A DNA stretch of 64,000 nt. Source: Tatumella citrea (GTDB lineage: Bacteria; Pseudomonadota; Gammaproteobacteria; Enterobacterales; Enterobacteriaceae). Positions 41,514-51,496 of this stretch are shown one piece after another. Position numbers and translations under genes: made by a program. How positions within the stretch are numbered: the first letter of the stretch is position 1; every line of letters starts with the position of its first letter. The stretch spans positions 2,790,001 through 2,854,000 of the forward strand of contig NZ_CP015579.1 of NCBI RefSeq assembly GCF_002163585.1. Direction: 5' to 3'. The notes under the pieces are model-generated. The model saw only the letters and a program-made list of their open reading frames with translations, had not been told where the DNA came from and did not search any database.

Positions 41514-42212
41514 ATGCGCCCTTCTCGTCTGATTACTATCCTGTTGCTGAATGCTTTAGGTATTGTTTTGTTCTTTTCGTGGTATTTGCCACCTCACCAT
41601 GGATTCTGGTTTGACATTGATAAGTCAGTCTTTTTTGACTTCAACAACCGCATGGTGACACATCCGCTGTTCGCGAAATTTGTGGCAATTACCAATTTCC
41701 GTGGATTTGATTTGGTCTCGCTGATCGCCATGGGGCTGTTGTATTACTCATACTGGCAGAAGAACACCATTGCCGGCCGCCATCGTATGCTGGCTATTGG
41801 TGTCACTATGCTATTAAGCGCGGTAGTTCTGAACCAACTGGGGCATCAGATCCCTGTGGTACATTCCAGCCCGACTTTATTCTTTAAAAATGTTCATCGT
41901 GTGGGTGAGCTGACGGGGATCCCGACCAAAGATGCCTCAGCGGACAGCTTTCCCGGCGATCACGGCATGATGCTGATGATTTTTGCCTGCTTTATGTGGC
42001 GGTATTTTGGTGGTCGCGCGTTTATTAAAGCTGCCATTATTTTCTTCGTATTTGCCATGCCACGGGTTATGGCCGGTGCACACTGGTTTACCGATATAGC
42101 AGTAGGATCACTCTCTGTAGTGTTGGTAGGTATGAGCTGGTGGTTGCTAACTTCAGGCAGTGATCGGCTGGTGAATTTTCTCGACAGAAAATTACCCGGA
42201 CGTCGCCAGTAA
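41514..42212 (+). CDS. lpxT: Lipid A 1-diphosphate synthase LpxT
   Basis: A 232-residue inner-membrane PAP2-family enzyme (E. coli LpxT 237) that moves phosphate from undecaprenyl pyrophosphate to lipid A on the periplasmic side. The PAP2 motifs appear as TKDASADSFPGDHGMM and PRVMAGAHWFTDIAVG, with the catalytic histidines. About five to six hydrophobic segments. Its own terminator has been interrupted by an IS4-family element (next entries), so transcripts now run into the IS end. Confidence 0.93.
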   Translation: MRPSRLITILLLNALGIVLFFSWYLPPHHGFWFDIDKSVFFDFNNRMVTHPLFAKFVAITNFRGFDLVSLIAMGLLYYSYWQKNTIAGRHRMLAIGVTMLLSAVVLNQLGHQIPVVHSSPTLFFKNVHRVGELTGIPTKDASADSFPGDHGMMLMIFACFMWRYFGGRAFIKAAIIFFVFAMPRVMAGAHWFTDIAVGSLSVVLVGMSWWLLTSGSDRLVNFLDRKLPGRRQ

Positions 42213-42232
42213 ATCTGCAAATAAAAAAAGCG

Positions 42233-42243
42233 CCCTGACGGGC
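42233..42243. repeat. IS target-site duplication, left copy
   Basis: CCCTGACGGGC, identical to 43659-43669. The sequence itself is the top of the former lpxT terminator hairpin. Confidence 0.93.
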
Positions 42244-42252
42244 TAATGCCGG

Positions 42253-43575
42253 TCACTTAAGGTGACCGGCATTGTTTTTAAAGGGATATTTCGACCTTTT
42301 CTCCCTCACTTCTCTCACATATTCCCGTTCTCGTCGTGGTGGCAGTTTCAGCATCCCGGCATTACTGTAAAAGTGTTTAAGGTGACCCGGGATGGCTCCC
42401 GGTGAAGCCCACGGCAGACCGATCAGTAGCCGTAATATCTCTGATACTGCACCGCTGAAGCTCAACTGGTAAGGCAGGTAATTTCCTTTCAGGCTGAACG
42501 CCATTTTAATCATCTGGTAACGCACCAGGTTATACGTCAGCAGTATTCCCCATAGCTCCTGCTTCACCAGATCGGGCAACCGGCTTCTCAGCGTCCAGCG
42601 GTTTCCCAGTAAAAACTGCTTTGCCTCACGATATCCCAGCTCGATTTCCCAGCGATGCTTATAAAGTTCTGCCACGTCAGTCGCCGGATAACGCATCGCA
42701 TCTGTCATGGAAGTGACTACCTGCCGTTCCGTCCCGTTCACTTTCCGCCTGATTAGCCTCACTATGAGTTCTTCCGGCAGGCCTTTCCATTGCTTTCTGG
42801 CCTGAGGCGTGGTTTTCAGTCGTATCAGTTCGTCCTGCCTGCCGAGCTTTCGTACCACTTCATACTGAGTGTTCTTTTTCAGCGGCGTTAGCCAGTGGCG
42901 ATTTTCACCTGCATTATGCCAGTCATGTAACAACCCTAAAGAGTAAAAGCCCTTATCAAACAGCGTAATACTGTTATCCGGTGCATTTTCTGCCAGCTGA
43001 GCGGCCAGCCGCATTTCGTTGATATCGTAGCGACCTGACACACTTGCACGCAGCAGATGGCTGCTGAGTTCCATCAGACACACCATACGAACCTGAGGAT
43101 AACCGCGTTCACCATGCTGATTAGATGCTTTGCCGAAGGCCTCTGCATTTTCAGGAGTGTCCTGGGTATGCCAGACAACGCCATCAACAGCATTAAGCGT
43201 CAACCCGTGCCAGAGGGGATGTCTGGCTTCTTCGTGCCAGTGTTGTTGAGTGAGATCAAACAGGACCCGGATGGCATCTTCGCCCAGTGTTTTTCGGCGG
43301 GCAATCACAGAGCTGGGTGCGGTAAATGACCGTCCGGTCCGGTCAACAATATCCATCAAATTCACGATATGGCTCATGGGCTTATTGTTGAATATGGCCA
43401 TACCGATAACCAGCCAGACCATCGACTCAAGGGGAAGTTTGCGCTTACGCAGCGTGACGGTATCAGTGAGGGAAAACGCCTGTCGGATGAGGTCAGGAGA
43501 GAGCAGGTCAGAGAGGCTTTGTACTTCTTCGGGAGCAGTGAGATTAATAATGCCGAGAGCTTGCGAAAGTTCCAT
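42253..43575 (-). CDS. tnp: IS4-family transposase
   Basis: A 440-residue DDE transposase with an N-terminal IS4 domain (VTLRKRKLPLESMVW) and an RNase-H-like catalytic domain. Candidate catalytic residues are the Asp in AVDGVVWHT, the Asp in LFDKGFYSLG and the Glu in YKHRWEIELGYREAK, which is a perfect Y-(2)-R-(3)-E-(6)-K signature of the IS4 family. Length and colinearity match IS4 of E. coli (442 aa). No frameshift. The start codon is immediately downstream of a strong hairpin (43577-43612) near the IS end. Confidence 0.96.
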   Translation of the reverse strand: MELSQALGIINLTAPEEVQSLSDLLSPDLIRQAFSLTDTVTLRKRKLPLESMVWLVIGMAIFNNKPMSHIVNLMDIVDRTGRSFTAPSSVIARRKTLGEDAIRVLFDLTQQHWHEEARHPLWHGLTLNAVDGVVWHTQDTPENAEAFGKASNQHGERGYPQVRMVCLMELSSHLLRASVSGRYDINEMRLAAQLAENAPDNSITLFDKGFYSLGLLHDWHNAGENRHWLTPLKKNTQYEVVRKLGRQDELIRLKTTPQARKQWKGLPEELIVRLIRRKVNGTERQVVTSMTDAMRYPATDVAELYKHRWEIELGYREAKQFLLGNRWTLRSRLPDLVKQELWGILLTYNLVRYQMIKMAFSLKGNYLPYQLSFSGAVSEILRLLIGLPWASPGAIPGHLKHFYSNAGMLKLPPRREREYVREVREKRSKYPFKNNAGHLK

Positions 43576-43576
43576 T

Positions 43577-43612
43577 TAAAAAGGGTCCATGTCTGCACAT
43601 GAACCCTTTTTA
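43577..43612 (-). promoter_or_regulatory. hairpin over the transposase translation start
   Basis: Sixteen-base arms (43577-43592 and 43597-43612, one mismatch, CTGC loop) lie directly before the transposase ATG. In transcripts entering from outside the element the arms would pair and hide the initiation region, limiting transposase synthesis, as described for other IS4-superfamily elements such as IS10 and IS50. Confidence 0.7.
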
Positions 43613-43658
43613 CACCAACCACCGGATCGGTCAAATGATCCTTAAACGATCGGCATTA

Positions 43659-43669
43659 CCCTGACGGGC
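43659..43669. repeat. IS target-site duplication, right copy
   Basis: CCCTGACGGGC, identical to 42233-42243, followed by GCTTTATT, the other arm of the interrupted terminator. Confidence 0.93.
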
Positions 43670-43712
43670 GCTTTATTCAGACAGATACCGAAACAGACTC
43701 AGTTATAAAATA

Positions 43713-45275
43713 TCAGTCCGCCAGTTCTTCATGGTCAACAATTTCCGGAACCGGAAGGCTGGCAACCACACCCCAGTAGTAACAAGCCAGGGCAATTACT
43801 GCTACCAGAATCATATCCATCGGCGCGCTGATCGCATTGGTACCGCCAAAAGTTCCCAGATAAGACACCAGCAACACCAGTACATAATAAACCAGCAACC
43901 ACCAGGAACATTTCAGGTCACGTGCTGAGGTCACTGTTTTCTTACCAAAGATGGCATAACCCAGCCAGGCAAGGATCAGGATAGGAATCAGTAATTCATT
44001 CACCGACCAGCCACTCCAGTAAATCAGCAGTGTACTGGCGACAAATGCCAGTGGGCTCAGGATTGCTGCAATCGGTAAACGAAACGGACGTGCCATATCT
44101 GGCAGATGACGACGGAACGCACCGAGCGTGACAGGGCCTGGCATATAAGTAAAGACCGTGGCCGAAGTCACTGCACCAATCAGACCGCCCCATACCTGAA
44201 ATTCAGAAGGTAATGTCCAGGCAATTGACAGAATCAGCGACAACCATAAAGCGCCACGCGGAACCCCGGATTTTGCATCGACCTGGCCAAAGACTTTAAA
44301 TAAGTGTCCGTTACGTGCCCAGGCAAATAACACACGGCTTGCACCTGCCAGATAAATATTTCCTGTTCCGGCCGGAGAAATAACAGCGTCGACAAGGATA
44401 AGGTTAATAAGCCATGTAATTCCCAGACTGCGGGCCAGATCAGCATACGGAGACTGGAATATTTGCTTCAATCCATCCCAACCATGGGCGGTTAATGCTT
44501 CAGAAGGTACTGCGCCCATAAAGGCGTATTGTAAAGCGATATAGATAACGAAGCTGACACCAATAGCGATCATAATTGACAGCGGAACGTTACGCTGCGG
44601 ATTCTTAGCTTCACTGGCGAAGTCCACTGCCTGACGGAAGCCCAGGTAAGCAAAGACAATACCGGCACCGGTCAGCGAGGTGAAGATTCCGTGAGCTCCG
44701 CCTGGTGGTGGCGGTGGTACATCAAGGTTTGCACCGTGGTAATACATAAATAACGTACCAATTGTCAGTAACGGTACGATAAATTTAAATGTAGTAACAA
44801 TGGTGTTTACCCGGCCAAATACGCTCACGCTCCAGTAGTTCAGCAGGAAGAAGCCTACCAGCAGCAGAATTTGTACCAGAAAACCCAGTCCGGTCGGACT
44901 GCCATCGGCATTACTGATTGCCGGCCACCAGTATTGTGCATACTGGCGAACAGCTTCTACTTCCACACCCGCGGTACTGGTGTAAGCCAGCAGTGAGCTG
45001 ACCCCGATAACGAAACCAACGACATTACCGTGTGAGAAATTTGGATAGCGGACAAATCCACCCGCTCTGGGAATAGCCGCAGAAAGCTCTGCAAACACCA
45101 GACCGATCATTAATACAATAATCGCCCCGAGGATCCAGGCCCATCCGGTTTGTGCGCCAGCATAACCGGAGCTGGTCAAAGCGGCATACAGCCATCCGGA
45201 CCCTATCATTGAACCTATCCCTAGCAGGCTAAGGTCCACCAGCCCTAATTTTTGTTTAAATGCACCCTTTGCCAT
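43713..45275 (-). CDS. APC-superfamily amino-acid permease
   Basis: A 520-residue transporter with about twelve to fourteen hydrophobic segments. The opening LGLVDLSLLGIGSMIGSGWL and later FAYLGFRQAVDFASEAKNP are typical APC permease blocks. Overall it resembles the aspartate:proton symporter type (B. subtilis YveA/AspT), so an acidic amino acid is a plausible but unproven substrate. Start taken at the ATG 45275 with AGAGG five bases upstream; an in-frame GTG lies two codons before. Not found at this place in E. coli, so possibly an acquisition. Confidence 0.85.
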   Translation of the reverse strand: MAKGAFKQKLGLVDLSLLGIGSMIGSGWLYAALTSSGYAGAQTGWAWILGAIIVLMIGLVFAELSAAIPRAGGFVRYPNFSHGNVVGFVIGVSSLLAYTSTAGVEVEAVRQYAQYWWPAISNADGSPTGLGFLVQILLLVGFFLLNYWSVSVFGRVNTIVTTFKFIVPLLTIGTLFMYYHGANLDVPPPPPGGAHGIFTSLTGAGIVFAYLGFRQAVDFASEAKNPQRNVPLSIMIAIGVSFVIYIALQYAFMGAVPSEALTAHGWDGLKQIFQSPYADLARSLGITWLINLILVDAVISPAGTGNIYLAGASRVLFAWARNGHLFKVFGQVDAKSGVPRGALWLSLILSIAWTLPSEFQVWGGLIGAVTSATVFTYMPGPVTLGAFRRHLPDMARPFRLPIAAILSPLAFVASTLLIYWSGWSVNELLIPILILAWLGYAIFGKKTVTSARDLKCSWWLLVYYVLVLLVSYLGTFGGTNAISAPMDMILVAVIALACYYWGVVASLPVPEIVDHEELAD

Positions 45276-46004
45276 ACACACCTCTTAATGTTGTATCCTG
45301 ACATATCGTCTGGTTAGCATTGCTGTTGTTATTTTCCTTCAGCTTAACCAAAGCATTTTATATGCCAGATATATTATTAAATCGGCGAAGCGGTTAATTT
45401 CCGAACAATACACTGCCAGTAAGGGGCTGCAGACAGCAATTTTAACTGTCCGGAACAACTGCAGCAGAGATCTTTGATAAATGATGGCTGTGAGCAGTAA
45501 CAGTGCTGACTGCACCAGAATGCGGCTCACGACAGAAAATATTATTGAATTTTACATTCTGAGACATTCGCCAGTTTCGTGATAAACAATCAGCCAGAAG
45601 ACTCCCGCGGCCACCAGTCATAACTATGATTATGATTAATATGAATTTTAATTGCATCTGGTTGTAACAAATTGATTTTTTTTGGCGAAAAATAGCCCAT
45701 AAATAGCTTAATGGGAGGACTGGTTTAGCCCTTAAATTACCGCAAATGACGTTTAGCGAATTTTTCGAATTAATCTATATCAAAAAATTGCTTAAAAGCT
45801 CTCGCTAGTTGTCATTTTATGCGGTAATCTGCTTTTTATATCAGGGGTTGCTTTTACATAAACACTTAATCATCCCGTGGGTTGCTGTGTATCTGGCCTG
45901 CAGTTGAATTAAACAGTTTATTATCCTCACTGATTATTCTCTTTCTGTTCTGTTATCTGGCTAGCGGCATTTTGTCGTAAGGACTTTGAAGGAAACTACC
46001 TATA
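45276..46004. other. intergenic region between the permease gene and mepS
   Basis: About 730 AT-rich bases between divergent genes. It should carry both promoters. Small open frames on the minus strand lack ribosome-binding sites and resemblance to any family. No RNA gene or operator recognised. Confidence 0.55.
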
Positions 46005-46580
46005 ATGGTCAAATCTCAACCGACTCTGAGATATATCTGGCGGGTTGTGCCCGCAATTGCATTAGCAACGTTACTTTCAGCCTGTAGTACTCCCGGCAAT
46101 AATACAGCCAGAGTAGAGAAGCATGAAGTTAACAACCATAGCGGTTTTTTACTTCAGGCGTCTCAGGATGAATTTGAGCAGATGGTCCGTAATGTGGATG
46201 TTAAAACCAAAATTATGGATCAGTACGCTGACTGGAAAGGTGTACGTTACCGGATGGGTGGTGATACTAAACGTGGTATAGATTGCTCTGCGTTTGTACA
46301 GCGTACCTTCCGTGAACAGTTTGGTCTGGACTTACCGCGCTCGACATCAGGTCAGCAGGATACCGGTTCTAAGATTGCACGTAACAAATTGCGTCCCGGT
46401 GATCTGGTCTTGTTCCGCGCAGGTTCTACCGGCCGCCATGTGGGGATTTATCTGGGCAACAATAACTTTGTCCATGCCTCCACCAGCAGTGGGGTAATGA
46501 TTTCAAGTCTTAATGACAGTTACTGGAAAACTCGCTATCGCGAAGCAAGACGTGTTCTAAGCAACAACGTTCACAGTTAA
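46005..46580 (+). CDS. mepS: Murein DD-endopeptidase MepS (Spr)
   Basis: A 191-residue outer-membrane lipoprotein (E. coli Spr 188). The lipobox LLSAC places the acylated Cys at 27. The NlpC/P60 domain has catalytic Cys94 (GIDCSAF), His145 (TGRHVGIY) and His157 (FVHAST). It cuts mDAP-D-Ala crosslinks to allow peptidoglycan expansion and in E. coli is degraded by Prc/NlpI. Single gene with its own terminator. Confidence 0.97.
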   Translation: MVKSQPTLRYIWRVVPAIALATLLSACSTPGNNTARVEKHEVNNHSGFLLQASQDEFEQMVRNVDVKTKIMDQYADWKGVRYRMGGDTKRGIDCSAFVQRTFREQFGLDLPRSTSGQQDTGSKIARNKLRPGDLVLFRAGSTGRHVGIYLGNNNFVHASTSSGVMISSLNDSYWKTRYREARRVLSNNVHS

Positions 46581-46613
46581 TGTCATCAAGCCTTTAAAGT
46601 CTTTAGCCAGACG

Positions 46614-46642
46614 AAAACGCTGCCCCGGGCAGCGTTTTTTTA
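46614..46642 (+). terminator. mepS terminator
   Basis: AAAACGCTGC / GCAGCGTTTT arms around a CCCCGG loop, with a run of seven T. Confidence 0.92.
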
Positions 46643-46660
46643 TTTCCGTAATTGCTGTCG

Positions 46661-46984
46661 TCAACGTTGAGCAAAATTCTCGGTAATTGCGACCCCGTTA
46701 TTTTTCAGGCAACAATTAACGGTAGCCTCATCAGCGCTCGACACCAGCAGACAACTCCCCCCCTGCCATTCCACTACCTTACTGTCAGTATCAATATCTG
46801 CCAGCATCTCCTGTAATGACAACATCATCTGTTGCGACTGTAGTCCCTGTCTGTCCAGCAATTCGAAAATAATCATATCCGAAGCCGATGCAACATCAGT
46901 TGCGTCACAAATACGGAGCGTCCCGGAAGACCAGCGATAAACATGGGGTAAACGACGGATAATTGGCAATGGCTGCTTGTCCAA
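46661..46984 (-). CDS. yejG: YejG family protein, probable TTG start
   Basis: A small cytoplasmic protein of about 107 residues homologous to E. coli YejG (114): RRLPHVYRWSSG, SLQEMLADID and CCLKNNGVAI match the E. coli pattern. Start chosen at the TTG 46984, six bases after a GGGGGG tract (46991-46996), because the distance from start to the conserved RLP motif then equals that in E. coli. The frame is open from an ATG at 47110, but that one has no ribosome-binding site. Function unknown. Same order as E. coli (yejG-bcr-rsuA). Confidence 0.8.
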   Translation of the reverse strand: MDKQPLPIIRRLPHVYRWSSGTLRICDATDVASASDMIIFELLDRQGLQSQQMMLSLQEMLADIDTDSKVVEWQGGSCLLVSSADEATVNCCLKNNGVAITENFAQR

Positions 46985-47142
46985 AAGTATCCCCCCAAAA
47001 TTAGCTGTTGAAAGACCGGATATTGCCGGAAGTGGCCTGATATAACAACGGTTCACAGCCTTACCCACCGGCAGAGCCAACGGAACAGGCATCGACCATA
47101 TATTTATCATTTTAATTACAAATTAGAAACATAAATGACAGT

Positions 47143-47174
47143 AAAGCCCTGTCCTTTGAAAAGAACAGGGCTTT
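47143..47174 (-). terminator. bcr terminator
   Basis: AAAGCCCTGT / ACAGGGCTTT arms (47143-47152, 47165-47174) downstream of bcr. Confidence 0.85.
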
Positions 47175-47189
47175 ATTCTGCAGAGATTC

Positions 47190-48371
47190 TCAGGCTGTTT
47201 TGCTGCGGGAGGCATACCAGAACAACAGCACGGACAATGATGCACAACCGGCAATCATTCCGGCCATTGGCCAGGCTGAAGTGAAGCTAAATAGTGACAA
47301 TACGGCCCCGGTGATAGCCCCGATACCAAACCGTAAGGTTCCGGCCAGCGAAGATACCGTACCGGCAATATGTGGGAACTCATCAAGAATCACCGCCATT
47401 GCATTCGATGCCACCATCGATACGCAACCGATAAATGCGGCAACCCCCAGCACCAGAGGGATAAAACCGAGGTGTAAACCGCAAACCAGCAGCAGCCACA
47501 GCCCCATAATAAACTGGATGATGAGTGCCATTCTGAACAGAAACAACGGTCCGGTTTTACGCACAATCCGGCTATTTATTAACGTCATTACAAATAAAAA
47601 TACGATATTCAGGGCGAAATAATAGCCGAAATGCTGTGGAGAAACGTGATACAGATTGATATATACAAACGGGCCGGAATTCAGAAATGAAAACAAACCG
47701 GCAAAAGAAAAACCACTGGCCATCATCAGACTAAAAACTTTTTTATTCCGAAATAAAATAATGAAATTGCTGATAATAGTCCGAAGGTGCAGAGGCTGTC
47801 GTTTCTCTGCCGGTAACGACTCTTTGATAGCAAATGCCACCAGCAATAGCCCGATAACTGCAGCCGCTGCCAGTACCCAGAAAATAGCCTGCCAGTTTCC
47901 AGCCAGCAACAACCAGCCGCCAAGAATAGGAGCAACCAATGGTGCCAGCGTGGTAATCAGCATCATCACAGACATCATTCGGGAAAATTCTGCACTGGAA
48001 TAACTGTCACGAATCACCGCGTTAATAACCACCCCGGCTGAAGCTGCAGCCAGTCCATGGACTAGTCGCATCCAGATAAGATGGTCGATAGTACCGGCCA
48101 GCGCACATCCTGCGGCAGCCAGAATAAAGATCAGTATCCCTGGCAACAGCACGGCTTTGCGACCCAGGCTGTCAGATAACGGGCCATAAAATAGCTGTCC
48201 GACGGCAAAGCCCAGAATATAGGCATTCAGCGTCATCTGCACCTTGCCATCAGGTGCCATCAGCTCTCTGGCAATCTGAGGCATCGCTGGCAGATACATG
48301 TCGATTGACAGTGGCATCAGCATTGCCAGCAACCCCAGAATAACAATCAGCCTCAAGATATATCTCCGCAA
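47190..48371 (-). CDS. bcr: Bcr/CflA-type multidrug efflux transporter Bcr
   Basis: A 393-residue MFS transporter (E. coli Bcr 396) with twelve hydrophobic segments and the loop 2-3 motif [14 protein letters not shown]. The family exports bicyclomycin, sulfonamides and dipeptides using the proton gradient. N-terminal [13 protein letters not shown] is characteristic of drug:H+ antiporter 1 proteins of the Bcr branch. Follows rsuA by six bases, so they are co-transcribed as in E. coli. Confidence 0.94.
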   Translation of the reverse strand: MRRYILRLIVILGLLAMLMPLSIDMYLPAMPQIARELMAPDGKVQMTLNAYILGFAVGQLFYGPLSDSLGRKAVLLPGILIFILAAAGCALAGTIDHLIWMRLVHGLAAASAGVVINAVIRDSYSSAEFSRMMSVMMLITTLAPLVAPILGGWLLLAGNWQAIFWVLAAAAVIGLLLVAFAIKESLPAEKRQPLHLRTIISNFIILFRNKKVFSLMMASGFSFAGLFSFLNSGPFVYINLYHVSPQHFGYYFALNIVFLFVMTLINSRIVRKTGPLFLFRMALIIQFIMGLWLLLVCGLHLGFIPLVLGVAAFIGCVSMVASNAMAVILDEFPHIAGTVSSLAGTLRFGIGAITGAVLSLFSFTSAWPMAGMIAGCASLSVLLFWYASRSKTA

Positions 48372-48377
48372 AAATGA

Positions 48378-49109
48378 CTAACGGGCAGCCGCTTTTTTCT
48401 GCAATTCAACCGGTAATCCGACGCTGTCGATCTCTTCACGGGTCAGCTCGCGGTATTCACCCGGCTCAAGCGCGTCATCCAGCACAATTTCGCCAATTTG
48501 CTGGCGATGCAATGCCACAACATGATTACCTACAGCAGCGAACATACGCTTAACCTGGTGATAACGGCCTTCACTGATGGTCAGCAAGACCTCTGTCGGA
48601 CTGAGCACTTCCAGAGAAGCAGGCTTAGTCGCGTCTTTATCTCCACGTAGCTCAATGCCTTTAGCAAACTGCTCTGCCACCTGCTCATCCAGTGGGTTTT
48701 CCAGCGTAACATGATAGATTTTCTGACAATGGTGGCGCGGAGAAGTAATGCGATGCGACCACTGGCCATCATCAGTCAGCAATACCAGCCCGGTGGTATC
48801 AATATCCAGCCGCCCGGCGGCATGCAGTTTCCACGCCATCGGCTCTTCAAGAAAATAGATGATTGTCGGATGTTCTTCATCTTCCGTCGCACAGACATAA
48901 CCTTCCGGTTTGTTCAGCATGAAATAGCGTGGACCCGTCTGCTGCTGAAGGCTGTTGCCGTCATACTCAACCTGATGTTCCGGTTCTAACTTAAAGGCAC
49001 TATCCTTCACAATTTCGCCATCCACTGTGACTTTTTGTGCACGAATTTCTCGTGAGGCGATAGCCCGGCTGATTTCCAGTTGTTGAGAGATGAATTTATC
49101 GAGTCGCAT
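48378..49109 (-). CDS. rsuA: 16S rRNA pseudouridine(516) synthase RsuA
   Basis: A 243-residue pseudouridine synthase (E. coli 231). An N-terminal S4 RNA-binding domain ([20 protein letters not shown]) is followed by the catalytic domain with the essential Asp in [15 protein letters not shown]. Modifies U516 of 16S rRNA during 30S assembly. Start at 49109 aligns with E. coli; the longer frame from 49148 is unlikely. Confidence 0.95.
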   Translation of the reverse strand: MRLDKFISQQLEISRAIASREIRAQKVTVDGEIVKDSAFKLEPEHQVEYDGNSLQQQTGPRYFMLNKPEGYVCATEDEEHPTIIYFLEEPMAWKLHAAGRLDIDTTGLVLLTDDGQWSHRITSPRHHCQKIYHVTLENPLDEQVAEQFAKGIELRGDKDATKPASLEVLSPTEVLLTISEGRYHQVKRMFAAVGNHVVALHRQQIGEIVLDDALEPGEYRELTREEIDSVGLPVELQKKAAAR

Positions 49110-49252
49110 GAATTTCTTTTTGCCTGTTGCAGCGAAGGGAAAATACAATGACGCTTATCGCCATTTTCGTTCTGCCATTATAACGTGAACCTGTGCAGGC
49201 TGTCAGTGGTGATATGTCATCCGGTGCAATACTCCTTAGAAAAGTGATGTTT

Positions 49253-51007
49253 ATGTCGTTTACTTTACGCCCTTATCAGCAGGAAGCGGTGGATGCCGCT
49301 ATTCGCTACTTCCGTCATCATCCACAACCGGCAGTGATTGTATTGCCGACCGGAGCGGGTAAAAGCCTGGTCATTGCTGAACTGGCACGGAAAGCTCGTG
49401 GCAGGGTTCTGGTACTGGCACATGTAAAAGAACTGGTTTCCCAGAACCATGCCAAGTACCGGGCGTTGGGTCTGCCGGCCGATATTTTTTCTGCCGGATT
49501 ACAGCAAAAACAAAGCCACGAGAAAGTAGTTTTCGGCAGCGTGCAGTCAGTTGCCCGAAATCTGGACGCGTTTGATGCCGAATTTTCGCTGGTTATCGTT
49601 GATGAATGCCACCGTATTGCAGACGATACCGATAGTCAGTATCAGACCATTTTCGGCTTTCTGCGCCAGCGACGTCCTGACCTGAAGTTACTGGGTCTGA
49701 CAGCAACCCCTTTTCGTCTGGGAAAAGGCTGGATCTATCACTTCCACTATCACGGCATGGTGCGTGGTGATGAGCAATCAATATTCCATGAATGTATTTA
49801 TGAACTGCCACTGCGCTATATGATTAAACACGGTTTCCTGGTGGAACCTCAACGCCTGGATATGCCAGTGGTCCATTACGACTTTTCGGCACTCTACGAT
49901 GGCCAGCAGGGGCTGTTTTCGGAACGGGAACTGGATAAGCAACTTCGCCAACAACGCAGAGTGACCCCGGCGATTATCCGGCAGATTATTGAACTGTCTG
50001 AACAACGGCTGGGGGTAATGATTTTCGCAGCCACTGTTATGCATGCCCGGGAAATTCTGGGATTATTACCGTCGGAAAGCGCACTGATCAGCGGGGAGAC
50101 CCCGACAAAAGAACGTGATGAAACCCTGCATGCATTCAAACAACAACAGATTAAATATCTGGTGAATGTGTCCGTTCTGACGACCGGTTTTGATGCGCCA
50201 CATGTGGATGTCATCGCTATTTTACGCCCGACCGAATCGGTGAGTTTATATCAGCAGATTGTCGGACGCGGGTTACGTCTGTCTGAGGGAAAAAAAGATT
50301 GCCTGATTCTAGACTACGCCGGGAACCCCCACGATCTGTACAGCCCGGAAATTGGCAGCCCTAAAGGAGCCAGCGATAATCAGCCAGTACAGGTTTTTTG
50401 TCCTGCCTGCGGATTTGCTAACACCTTCTGGGGAAAGATGACTGCCGACGGGACTATCAGCGAGCATTTCGGCCGCCGTTGCCAGGGGATAATTGAGGCC
50501 CCCGACGAGCCCCGGCAACAATGCGATTTCAGATTTCGTTTTAAATCCTGCCCACAGTGTAATGCGGAAAACGATATTGCTGCCAGAGTCTGCCACCAGT
50601 GTCAGTGTGTACTGGCTGATCCGGATGATATGCTTAGAGCCGCGCTGAAACTGAAGGATGCACTGGTGTTACGCTGCGCCGGAATGACATTATCGCCGGG
50701 TCAGGATAACCGGGGTGAATGGCTAAAAGTAACCTATTACGATGAAGATGGCAGCGACGTCAGCGAAATGTTTCGTCTGCAAACCGCGGCTCAGCGGCAT
50801 ATTTTTGAACTGCTGTTTATCCGCCATCATCACAAAGCACCGGGTACCCCGTTACGCTGGCAGACTGCGATGGATTTGGCCGGTTGTGGCGAGCTGTTCC
50901 GGCACCCGGACTTTATTGTGGCGCGTAAAAGAGGCAATTTCTGGCGAATCCGACATAAAGTGTTTGATTACCAGGGGCGTTATCGTAAAGCCAATCAGTT
51001 ACGCTAA
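49253..51007 (+). CDS. radD: RadD (YejH), DEAD/DEAH-like DNA repair ATPase
   Basis: A superfamily 2 helicase-like ATPase of 584 residues (E. coli 586) that helps resolve recombination intermediates with RecA. Motifs seen are [21 protein letters not shown] and [11 protein letters not shown]-terminal cysteine-rich region (CPACGF, CPQC, CHQC, about 395-460) is the zinc-binding domain of this family. Start at 49253 (MSFTLRP) aligns with E. coli; an ATG two codons earlier (49247) and a longer opening at 49193 are alternatives. Confidence 0.95.
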   Translation: MSFTLRPYQQEAVDAAIRYFRHHPQPAVIVLPTGAGKSLVIAELARKARGRVLVLAHVKELVSQNHAKYRALGLPADIFSAGLQQKQSHEKVVFGSVQSVARNLDAFDAEFSLVIVDECHRIADDTDSQYQTIFGFLRQRRPDLKLLGLTATPFRLGKGWIYHFHYHGMVRGDEQSIFHECIYELPLRYMIKHGFLVEPQRLDMPVVHYDFSALYDGQQGLFSERELDKQLRQQRRVTPAIIRQIIELSEQRLGVMIFAATVMHAREILGLLPSESALISGETPTKERDETLHAFKQQQIKYLVNVSVLTTGFDAPHVDVIAILRPTESVSLYQQIVGRGLRLSEGKKDCLILDYAGNPHDLYSPEIGSPKGASDNQPVQVFCPACGFANTFWGKMTADGTISEHFGRRCQGIIEAPDEPRQQCDFRFRFKSCPQCNAENDIAARVCHQCQCVLADPDDMLRAALKLKDALVLRCAGMTLSPGQDNRGEWLKVTYYDEDGSDVSEMFRLQTAAQRHIFELLFIRHHHKAPGTPLRWQTAMDLAGCGELFRHPDFIVARKRGNFWRIRHKVFDYQGRYRKANQLR

Positions 51008-51028
51008 GTCACCGTGCCGGGAATTTAT

Positions 51029-51057
51029 TTGCCCGCAACCAGGGAAGCGGCTATAAT
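51029..51057 (+). promoter_or_regulatory. rplY promoter
   Basis: TTGCCC (51029-51034), 17-base spacer, TATAAT (51052-51057): a strong sigma-70 pair giving a leader of about 80 bases. Confidence 0.75.
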
Positions 51058-51145
51058 GCCGCGCACTTTTACATTCGGTAAAAGTACATTTGGATAACCT
51101 TCTGTTGCTGGGTCGCCTGTAGCAGAATTAAAAAGAGAAATTAAG

Positions 51146-51430
51146 ATGTTTACTATTAACGCAGTAGCACGTAAAGAGCAGGGTAAGGGTGCGAGCCGCC
51201 GCCTGCGTACAGCTAACAAATTTCCAGCCATTATTTACGGCGGAAACGAAGCAGCTGTAGCTATCGAACTGGATCACGACGTAATCATCAACATGCAGAC
51301 TAATCCTGAGTTTTACTCTGAAGTTCTGACTGTTGTTGTTGACGGTAAAGAAGCTAAAGTCAAAGTTCAGGCTGTTCAGCGTCACCCGTTCAAGCCAAAA
51401 GTAACACACATCGACTTCGTTCGCGCTTAA
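51146..51430 (+). CDS. rplY: 50S ribosomal protein L25
   Basis: A 94-residue L25 (E. coli 94), the short enterobacterial form that binds 5S rRNA loop E. Recognisable throughout ([41 protein letters not shown]). Preceded by AAAGAGAAATTAAG with an adequate ribosome-binding site. Own promoter and terminator. Confidence 0.98.
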   Translation: MFTINAVARKEQGKGASRRLRTANKFPAIIYGGNEAAVAIELDHDVIINMQTNPEFYSEVLTVVVDGKEAKVKVQAVQRHPFKPKVTHIDFVRA

Positions 51431-51450
51431 TTGCACAACAAGTCAGAAAA

Positions 51451-51477
51451 ACGCCGCATAATGCGGCGTTTTTTTTA
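51451..51477. terminator. terminator between rplY and yejK
   Basis: ACGCCGCAT / ATGCGGCGT arms with eight T on the plus side and an A run on the other, serving both convergent genes. Confidence 0.92.
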
Positions 51478-51496
51478 TCTCAGAATCCTGCAATCA

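Larger units (their letters stand above)
42244..43658 (-). mobile_element. IS4-family insertion sequence, intact, 1415 bp
   Basis: Terminal inverted repeats begin TAATGCCG at both ends (42244 and, reversed, 43658) and match at 16 of the first 19 positions (TAATGCCGgTCacTTAAGG versus TAATGCCGaTCgtTTAAGG); these closely resemble the ends of IS4. Flanking 11-bp direct repeats CCCTGACGGGC (42233-42243 and 43659-43669) are identical, the duplication size expected for IS4. It carries one complete transposase gene. Identical target duplications and an intact gene point to a recent, possibly active insertion. Confidence 0.95.
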
